A stretch of 64,000 nucleotides of DNA from Planctomycetota bacterium (lineage in GTDB: Bacteria > Planctomycetota > Phycisphaerae > Sedimentisphaerales > Anaerobacaceae), in NCBI GenBank assembly GCA_023481165.1, contig JAMCWO010000150.1, positions 1 to 64,000 of the forward strand. Reading direction: 5' to 3'. Position 1 is the first letter of the stretch; every line of letters starts with the position of its first letter. Shown in pieces: positions 1 to 6,751 of this stretch. The notes beneath the pieces were generated by a model. The model ran no database searches. It had not been told where the DNA came from and saw only the letters and a list, made by a program, of their open reading frames with translations. The translations under genes were made by a program, and so were the position numbers.

Positions 1-39
1 CTGGGCACCCTGGTCATGCTGTACCGGCATGTGCCCTAG
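1..39 (+). CDS. 3' end of an upstream CDS (..LGTLVMLYRHVP*), unidentified
   Basis: Open frame from base 1 to TAG at 37-39, directly before the next gene's ribosome binding site. Confidence 0.3.
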   Translation: MGTLVMLYRHVP

Positions 40-50
40 CGTTTCGAGGA

Positions 51-1412
51 GTGGTTGATGTGACTGGTGCGAGAAGATGGTGTGCGATGGGGGCGACGCT
101 GGCCCTGATTTTCACGGGTGCGGCGCGGGCCGTGGACAAGCCGACCACCACGCAAAAGACCTGCGTGACGGCGGAATGCCACGCGACCTACGCCAAGAAG
201 CCCTTTGTCCACGGACCGGTCAGTCTGGGAGACTGCAAGAGCTGTCATGAGGAGGTGGACGCCAAGGCCCACACGTACAAGTTGAGCCGGGAGGGCCGGG
301 ATCTCTGTGAATACTGCCATCTCGATCAAACCACGAAGAAGAACATCCATGAGCCGTTGAAGACCGGCAAGTGCACCGACTGCCACGACCCGCACAGCAG
401 CGACAGCAAAGCGCTGGTTCGCGGCAAGACCATCGCGGACCTCTGCGCGAAATGCCACGAGACCGTCAAGGACGTTCAGTTCCCGCACGGCCCGGTGGCG
501 GTCGGCGAGTGCACCATCTGCCATGCGTCCCACAGCTCGGACCGGCCCAAACTGCTCGTCGACGAGCCGACGAATCTGTGCTTCTCCTGCCACACGGTCA
601 CCAAGAGCGAGCTGTCGCAGTTTGAGTTCGTGCACGAGCCCGTACCTCTTCCCTGCATCGGCTGTCATAACCCGCACGGCGCCGCCAACCCGAAGATGCT
701 GAAGGCCGATGCGCCGGATCTGTGCTACGCGTGCCACAAAGACATTCAGAAGGTGGCCACGACCTCCAAGCACAAGCACGACGCCGTGACGGAGAAGGGC
801 GGCTGCCTGCATTGTCATACGCCGCACGCCTCCACGGTGCAGTTCATCCTGAAAGATGCCCCGATGACTCTGTGCGAAACGTGCCACAACGAGCCGGTGA
901 AGACAGAAGATGGTCAGCCGGTGCCATCGTTCACTGCGCAAATTAAGGACAAGAAGTCTCTGCACGGTCCTGTGGCGCAGAAGAACTGCACCGGCTGCCA
1001 CGCCACCCACGGCAGCGACCATTTCCGCCTGCTGGTAAAGGAATATCCGCAGGCGTTCTATGCCCCGTTCAGCACGGACAAGTATGCCTTGTGCTTCAGT
1101 TGCCACCCGGAGAGTCTGGTGCTGACGGCCCGAACCTCCGAGTTGACGGACTTCCGCAACGGGGACATGAACCTGCACTACGTCCACGTCAACAAGCAGC
1201 GGGGCCGGACCTGCCGCTCGTGCCACGCGACGCACGCGAGCGACCTGCCCAAGCACATCCGGGAGAGTGTTCCTTACGGCGTGTGGAACCTGCCGATCCA
1301 ATTCCAGAAGACGGATACCGGCGGCGGCTGCCGGCCCGGCTGTCATCAACCGTTCACCTACGATCGCAAGACGCCCGTCACGTACCCGGACGTGGCGGTC
1401 GTGCGGCGTTGA
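51..1412 (+). CDS. Multiheme c-type cytochrome (13 CXXCH plus one CX4CH and one CX3CH), secreted
   Basis: 13 CXXCH motifs counted in the 453 aa ORF, plus CVTAECH and CRPGCH; N-terminal hydrophobic signal; GTG start preceded by GAGGAG. Confidence 0.95.
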   Translation: MVDVTGARRWCAMGATLALIFTGAARAVDKPTTTQKTCVTAECHATYAKKPFVHGPVSLGDCKSCHEEVDAKAHTYKLSREGRDLCEYCHLDQTTKKNIHEPLKTGKCTDCHDPHSSDSKALVRGKTIADLCAKCHETVKDVQFPHGPVAVGECTICHASHSSDRPKLLVDEPTNLCFSCHTVTKSELSQFEFVHEPVPLPCIGCHNPHGAANPKMLKADAPDLCYACHKDIQKVATTSKHKHDAVTEKGGCLHCHTPHASTVQFILKDAPMTLCETCHNEPVKTEDGQPVPSFTAQIKDKKSLHGPVAQKNCTGCHATHGSDHFRLLVKEYPQAFYAPFSTDKYALCFSCHPESLVLTARTSELTDFRNGDMNLHYVHVNKQRGRTCRSCHATHASDLPKHIRESVPYGVWNLPIQFQKTDTGGGCRPGCHQPFTYDRKTPVTYPDVAVVRR

Positions 1413-1442
1413 AACGCCTGGCTGGCAGAAAGGGAATCTCCT

Positions 1443-2549
1443 ATGGTGAAACGAAGAGGCGTGCCCGCCGCCCCGCTGCGCGGCGGGGGAGAATGGCTGC
1501 TGGCCCTCGCCAGCGTGATCTGTCTCGTTTCGCCGGGCTGGGGTCAGGAAGGTCTGCGCCGCGTCCATGTCGGCGATACGATGCCCGAGTTCTCCCTGAC
1601 CGACGCCCGGGGAACCGTTTTCCGGTACGAGCATAAGCAGGCCCGTGTCCTCGGCATCCTCATCCTCCAAGCGGGACAGACCCATCTGCAGCGGCTGGTG
1701 ACGGACCTGGAGGTCCTCGTCCAGAAGCTCCGCGTGGAGACGCTCCCGACGCGCAGCCCGGACGCGCAGCGGCCCTCCGGGCCTGGGGCGGGGGCGTTCG
1801 ATTGTATCGGCGTGATGAGCGGCTCGGGGACGAGCGAGTTTCTGCGTTCCCGCGACCCTGACGCCGGCACGGCCTTGCCGATCGTGGCGGATCCAAATTT
1901 CGCGTTCTGGGGCAAGCTGGGAGTTATTGCCGCCCCGACCGCCATCGTCGTAGGGGCCGACCACAAGGTGCGCTGGATCAAGGCCGGCTTCGGGTATGAT
2001 TTCGTGGCCGGTTTCCACTCCCAGTTGAACGAGGCTCTCGGATTGGGCGGCAGCGCAAGTGCAACCGCCCACGTGCAGACGCTCGAGAATACCTCCGTCC
2101 AGTCACGCCGCGACCGGCACATCCAACTGGCGCGGGTGCTGGCGAAGAAGGCACGGTGGGAATCCGCCCTCGGTGAACTGGAGAAAGCACGCGCGCTCGA
2201 TCCGAATGCCGCCGATGTGGCGCTGGAGCTGGGCGAGATTCTGTGCCGGACCGGAAAGAACGAGGCGGCTCTGACAACGGTAGCCCAAGTCAAAGCCGAG
2301 TCGGCCGAGGACAAAGCGCATGTCCTGCTGGTCTCGGCATGGGCCAAACGGCAGATGGGCGATCTTGGCGCCGCCGAATCGCTTCTCACCAGGGCCCTGG
2401 AGATCTCCCCGGAATCCCCGCGGATTCTGTACGAATTGGGCAAGGTCCATCAAGCCAAAGGGGATGCCGCCAAGGCGCTGGCCTGTTATCGCCGGGCACT
2501 AGCCGAGGTCTTCGGGGACACGGAGCCGCCCACCTCTTCTCAAAAGTAG
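1443..2549 (+). CDS. Redoxin/thioredoxin-fold protein with C-terminal TPR repeats
   Basis: VHVGDTMPEFSLTDARG (AhpC/TlpA-like entry strand), PTAIVVGADHKVRWIKAG, followed by TPR helices (ALGELEKARALDPNAADVALELGEI..., YELGKVHQAKGDAAKALACYRRAL). Confidence 0.8.
   Translation: MVKRRGVPAAPLRGGGEWLLALASVICLVSPGWGQEGLRRVHVGDTMPEFSLTDARGTVFRYEHKQARVLGILILQAGQTHLQRLVTDLEVLVQKLRVETLPTRSPDAQRPSGPGAGAFDCIGVMSGSGTSEFLRSRDPDAGTALPIVADPNFAFWGKLGVIAAPTAIVVGADHKVRWIKAGFGYDFVAGFHSQLNEALGLGGSASATAHVQTLENTSVQSRRDRHIQLARVLAKKARWESALGELEKARALDPNAADVALELGEILCRTGKNEAALTTVAQVKAESAEDKAHVLLVSAWAKRQMGDLGAAESLLTRALEISPESPRILYELGKVHQAKGDAAKALACYRRALAEVFGDTEPPTSSQK
1745..1791. repeat. 47-bp in-CDS repeat (PTRSPDAQRPSGP type), copy 1
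   Basis: 45/47 identical to 5124-5170; translated in the same frame in both host genes. Confidence 0.9.
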
Positions 2550-2700
2550 GAGCCAATTTTCGCGACATTCTCACATGTGAGATGCAATGGGCGCAGCATG
2601 TCCTCGCGTCACGGGAGACATGGGAGCGGCCGAAAATGTAAGTCTTTGCTGTAGTGAAACTTACGGAAAGGCCATTTTGATCTTTGAGATCTGCGGTTGT

Positions 2701-2716
2701 TGGCATACGATTTGCG
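2701..2716 (+). promoter_or_regulatory. Candidate sigma54 (-24/-12) promoter
   Basis: TGGCATACGATTTGCG: GG-N10-GC spacing, matching TGGCAY-N5-TTGC; about 140 bp upstream of the tetraheme cytochrome start. Confidence 0.55.
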
Positions 2717-2858
2717 GAAAGCGGTAGGGGGCGCGGTCCGTATGCGCAGTGCTATCGCATGCGGCGCGAACGTGGTGAAACGGATGGTTCACCGGGGTAG
2801 GCAGGGGTAGAAGAATCTGCATCTGGTCGGTGCAGGGGTGTTGGAGGAGTTGAGAAAA

Positions 2859-3482
2859 ATGCACGTCAGCAAGTGGTTGGTAAGGCTCGGTTTTGGTGTC
2901 TTGGTGTCGGGGATGTGGATGGCGACGGGGGCGTGGGCGGCCACGGCCCACTCGGACCTGGTGGGTTGCGATGGCTGTCATGTGCCGCACAACGCGGACC
3001 GGTTGCCGGGCGTGCCGCTGTGGAACGGCAGTGAGACGGCCGTCACATTCACGATGTATTCCAGCAACACGTTCCAAGCTACCATTGATGGCCAGCCCAG
3101 CGGCGCCTCGAAGCTGTGTCTCAGTTGCCATGATGGCGCCAACCCGAACTTCCTGTGGATGTCGGACAACAAGAAGTTCAAGGCGGGCGACTTGGTCAAT
3201 AGTCATCCGATTTCCTTTGTATACGACTCCGCGTTGGCGGCGGCTGACGGGGCCTTGAAGGACCCGTCCCAGCCCAGCACGTTGGGCCGGACCATTGCCC
3301 AGGACCTGTTGGACGCCGAAAGCAAGATGCAATGCAACAGTTGCCACGATGTCCATACCTCCGGTGTGGGCAAGGCGCTGCGCGGCTACAGCTACGGCTA
3401 CGAGACGGTGACCAACGCGGACGGCTCGGAGTCGCAGGTCCATCACGGACCGGAGTTGTGCCGCATGTGCCATCTGAAGTAG
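2859..3482 (+). CDS. Small secreted tetraheme c-type cytochrome
   Basis: Four CXXCH (CDGCH, CLSCH, CNSCH, CRMCH); signal peptide; ATG at 2859 preceded by GGAGGAG (ORF track start 2838 is an upstream TTG). Confidence 0.9.
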   Translation: MHVSKWLVRLGFGVLVSGMWMATGAWAATAHSDLVGCDGCHVPHNADRLPGVPLWNGSETAVTFTMYSSNTFQATIDGQPSGASKLCLSCHDGANPNFLWMSDNKKFKAGDLVNSHPISFVYDSALAAADGALKDPSQPSTLGRTIAQDLLDAESKMQCNSCHDVHTSGVGKALRGYSYGYETVTNADGSESQVHHGPELCRMCHLK

Positions 3483-3511
3483 ACGCGGCCGCATCAATCC
3501 AGATGGGGGGA

Positions 3512-3584
3512 GGGGCCCCCAACGCTGTGCCCGCTTTCGCGGGAATGACGCCCCCGCGGAGGCGGGGGTCGCGTTGGGAACCCC
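3512..3584. repeat. 73-bp composite palindromic element, copy 1
   Basis: ggggcccccaacgc...gcgttgggaacccc outer arms with two inner hairpins; matches the reverse complement of 6640-6712 at 67/73 positions. Confidence 0.9.
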
Positions 3585-3610
3585 AGCACGATGACCGGCC
3601 CGGGACGGCA

Positions 3611-3647
3611 GGGCCTCCAAACGCGATTCATCGCGTTTGGGAAGGGC
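3611..3647. repeat. Short palindromic element (ccaaacgcgattcatcgcgtttgg core)
   Basis: Inverted repeat; same core as 6783-6818 and the inner part of 9296-9369. Confidence 0.8.
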
Positions 3648-3923
3648 TCTCACCGGCGATAAGAGGGCCGGTGGGGACCCGAACCCATGAAGGGCTCGGC
3701 GACGTGGAGGGTATGGACCCTTGTCGTTGCGACCCACAACATCCTGCTCCAGGGAGCGTGCGGTCGTGCCCACCGACGCGCGGCGGCGCTGCGGGGATGC
3801 CCGATAATGCCCGCTACCGTCGGGCTGACGCTCGGCAGCCGCGCGCCGGGGGAAAGGCCTCGCCGCAAGATCTGTCCTAGCCGCAGATTCGGCTAAAGGG
3901 GCCCCGTCGCCTTAGACGAAAAA

Positions 3924-5390
3924 GTGCTTATGTCGGTTGGTAATCCTTTTCTTTGCAGGAGTTTAGCTCTCATCGCGGGATGCGCGGTCCTGGGTCTCGT
4001 GGGCGGGTGCGGCACGGCCCAGAAACAGCCCAGCGCGGCCGCGCCGGTCTACTTTCCGTCCGCGCCGGAGAAGCCCCGCCTGCAATTCCTGACCTCGCTC
4101 TCCGGTCCCGCCGATCTGGGCGCGCCCGGTCCCAGCGGCTTTGAGAAATTCGTACTCGGCGAGGCGGAGCGGAAAGAGGGCATTGCCACCCCGTATGGTC
4201 TGGCCCTTCACGACGGCGTGCTGTACGTCTGTGACGTTGGCAAGAGGCGAATCGAGATGCTCGACTTGAGGAAGCGGTCGTTCGGCTACTTGACGGAAGA
4301 CCGGCGGCTGGCCAACCCCGTAAACATTTTCATCGAGCCGAACGGGACGAAATATGTGGCCGACCCGACCGCCGGGACGGTCTTCGTCTTCGATTCCGCC
4401 AATGCGTTGCAGGAGATTCTCGGCAAGGACCTGCGGATCAACCCCATTGATGTCGCGGTCCGGGGCGATCACTGCTACGTGACGGACTTCGCGAGCAATC
4501 AGATTATCGTGATGGACAAGACGACCGGCAGAGAGATTCGCCGCCTGGGCGAGGCCGGCGACGGCGACAAGCAGTTCAAGCTCATCAGCGATCTGACCTT
4601 CGGCCCGGACGGGGACCTCTACGCGACGGACAAACTCAAAGCCAAGATCTTCCAGTTCGACGCCGCGGGGAATTTCCAGCGGACCATCGGCCAGCGGGGC
4701 GACAACATCGACGAATTGGTGCGGCCCAAGGGCATCGCCGTCGACCGCGAGAACCGGATCTGGGTGATCTGCGCCGGCGTGTCCATCGGGGCCGCGGTGT
4801 GGTCCACGGAGGTGGCCAAGATCTACGACCAGAAGGGGCGGCTTTTACTGTTCTTCGGCCGGCCGGGCAACGAGCCGGGGAATATGAACATGCCTGCCAA
4901 GGTAATTCTGGACTACGATCACGTGGATTTGTTTCGGCCCTATGCCGTCAAGGGGGCCAAGATCGAGTTCCTCGTGTTCGTGTCGAACCAATACGGCCCG
5001 CACAAAGTCAACGTCTACGGGTTCGGCGAATTTCCGGTCGCCGGCAGACCCAGGGAGGCGGCGGGAACGCCCCTCACGGAGAACACCGCCGCGCCAAAAC
5101 CCGCCCCTGGCGCCGAGCCGCCCCCGACGCGCAGTCCGGACGCGCAGCGGCCCTCCGGGCCTGAGGCGGCGATGAACGATGCCGAACGGCTGCAGCGCAG
5201 CCGGGAGATCGGCGGCGTCTACAAGCAGAGCATGGAGGCGTATCGTGCCGGTCGTCTCGAAGAAGCACGCGCCGGCTTTGTGAAGGTCGTGGAAAGCGGG
5301 TTGATTCCACCTCCGATGGAGGACATGCTCCGAGGCTACATCCGGGATATCGACGCCCGGCTGACCCACAGTCCGGGTGGACCACGTTGA
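3924..5390 (+). CDS. NHL-repeat (beta-propeller) lipoprotein with C-terminal TPR-like helix pair
   Basis: Lipobox LVGGC; repeated blades such as YGLALHDGVLYVCDVGKRRIEMLD and VRPKGIAVDRENRIWV; C-terminal YRAGRLEEARAGF. Confidence 0.85.
   Translation: MLMSVGNPFLCRSLALIAGCAVLGLVGGCGTAQKQPSAAAPVYFPSAPEKPRLQFLTSLSGPADLGAPGPSGFEKFVLGEAERKEGIATPYGLALHDGVLYVCDVGKRRIEMLDLRKRSFGYLTEDRRLANPVNIFIEPNGTKYVADPTAGTVFVFDSANALQEILGKDLRINPIDVAVRGDHCYVTDFASNQIIVMDKTTGREIRRLGEAGDGDKQFKLISDLTFGPDGDLYATDKLKAKIFQFDAAGNFQRTIGQRGDNIDELVRPKGIAVDRENRIWVICAGVSIGAAVWSTEVAKIYDQKGRLLLFFGRPGNEPGNMNMPAKVILDYDHVDLFRPYAVKGAKIEFLVFVSNQYGPHKVNVYGFGEFPVAGRPREAAGTPLTENTAAPKPAPGAEPPPTRSPDAQRPSGPEAAMNDAERLQRSREIGGVYKQSMEAYRAGRLEEARAGFVKVVESGLIPPPMEDMLRGYIRDIDARLTHSPGGPR
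5124..5170. repeat. 47-bp in-CDS repeat (PTRSPDAQRPSGP type), copy 2
   Basis: 45/47 identical to 1745-1791. Confidence 0.9.
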
Positions 5391-6622
5391 TGGGGACTAT
5401 GCCCGAGCCCGCGCGTTACGGTGCGGGGTCCCGAACGCATAATTCTGCGTTGGGGGGCCCCTTGGCATCGCTTCGGATGCTGTCGGTCCCGGCAGGATCA
5501 GGGTTGATGGCGATGTTCCTGTTGCTGGCCAGTTGCGACGAGGTGGAACGCCACAAGACATTGACGTTCTTTTTCGATGGGGTTCCGCCCCTGCGGACGG
5601 AGGCGCCCGAGGCCCAGGCAGCAGGACTGATAGACAACCGGGCCGCCGACAAGGCTCCGGTGGGCCTGTGGCGCACCCATGCGCCGGTTAAGAATTGCAC
5701 CGTCTGCCATGGGGAGCAGCGCCGCGCCGGCGCCGCGCGGAAAGTGCAGTTGGTCGCCGAGGTACCACAGTTGTGCTACAATTGTCATAAAGAGTTTTCC
5801 GCGCTGCAAGCGTGGGTGCACGGACCGGTGGCCACCGGCAACTGCCTGCTCTGCCACGAGCCGCACAAGGCCAAGAATGAGTCTTTGCTCCGCAAGCCCG
5901 TGCCCGATCTGTGTTACCAGTGCCACGAGGAGCAGGCGATTCGCCAGATCAAGAACCACGCGGAAGCATCCTACGCGCGGTGCATCGATTGCCATGAGGG
6001 CCATGCCAGTGCCGCCCGGGGCCTGCTGCGGCAGACGTTCCTCGATCAGCCGGCGGGCCGGGAGTATCGGTCCGAGGCCTACCGCCGCAGCTACGAGGAG
6101 GCATTGCGGCGGGCGCGGAGCGATTTGACACAGGGCCAGGATTTCCTGGCGCTGTCCGGCACGGCGCTGGACTACCTGGAAAGAGGGCAGTGGTGGCCGG
6201 CCCGCGCTTATCTCGAAATCCTGCTCGGCAGCGACCTTCCTGCCGAGACGGAAAAGCTCGCCCTGACGGAGATCCTGCGGCAGGTTGAGGCCCTGCAAGC
6301 GGGAGAGCCGAATCAATCCCCGCCTGACGTCCCAACACAGACGGCGACGGATAGCGCCGTAGCGGCTGAAGGTCCGGCCGGCGCTCTCCGCGCGGTTCGG
6401 GAGCGCCGCAGCGAGCAGGCCAAAGACATCGCAGAACTCTACTATCGCAGCATCAAGTTGTATCACGCCGGACAAGTAGCAGAGGCCCGGGAAGGCTTCC
6501 GCCAAGTCCTGGCCGATCATTTTATCCCGGGGCCGATGAAGGAAACGGCCCGAACCTACCTCGAACAAATTGAGGGCAATCTGGCACCGCCAGGACAGCC
6601 CGACGAGGGTGCCATGAAATAG
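5390..6622 (+). CDS. Pentaheme c-type cytochrome lipoprotein with C-terminal TPR-like domain
   Basis: Five CXXCH (CTVCH, CYNCH, CLLCH, CYQCH, CIDCH); lipobox LLLASC; TGATG overlap with the upstream gene; internal ATG at 5507 is an alternative start directly before the signal sequence. Confidence 0.85.
   Translation: MGTMPEPARYGAGSRTHNSALGGPLASLRMLSVPAGSGLMAMFLLLASCDEVERHKTLTFFFDGVPPLRTEAPEAQAAGLIDNRAADKAPVGLWRTHAPVKNCTVCHGEQRRAGAARKVQLVAEVPQLCYNCHKEFSALQAWVHGPVATGNCLLCHEPHKAKNESLLRKPVPDLCYQCHEEQAIRQIKNHAEASYARCIDCHEGHASAARGLLRQTFLDQPAGREYRSEAYRRSYEEALRRARSDLTQGQDFLALSGTALDYLERGQWWPARAYLEILLGSDLPAETEKLALTEILRQVEALQAGEPNQSPPDVPTQTATDSAVAAEGPAGALRAVRERRSEQAKDIAELYYRSIKLYHAGQVAEAREGFRQVLADHFIPGPMKETARTYLEQIEGNLAPPGQPDEGAMK
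5425..5461. repeat. 37-bp palindromic element (THNSALG type), copy 1
   Basis: ggggtcccgaacgcataattctgcgttggggggcccc; 31/37 identical to 18758-18794. Confidence 0.85.
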
Positions 6623-6639
6623 TGCGTCAAGGTCGAGAA

Positions 6640-6712
6640 GGGGCCCCCAACGCGACCCCCGCCTCCGCGGGGGCGTCATTCCCGCGAAAGCGGGAACTGC
6701 GTCGGGGACCCC
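6640..6712. repeat. 73-bp composite palindromic element, copy 2 (opposite orientation to 3512-3584)
   Basis: 67/73 identical to the reverse complement of 3512-3584; inner attcccgcgaaagcgggaac resembles the dRS3-like ATTCCC-N8-GGGAAT form. Confidence 0.9.
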
Positions 6713-6751
6713 AATCAGGGAGGGTGCGATCGGGACGCGGAAATTGACAAC

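Noticed and set aside
1463-1491. Hairpin cccgccgccccgctgcgcggcggg at the start of the redoxin ORF
   Set aside because: Could be another palindromic element, but it is short and made of low-complexity GC; no matching copy found by eye.
36-2072. 678-aa minus-strand ORF
   Set aside because: Antisense to the multiheme cytochrome and redoxin genes with clear motifs.
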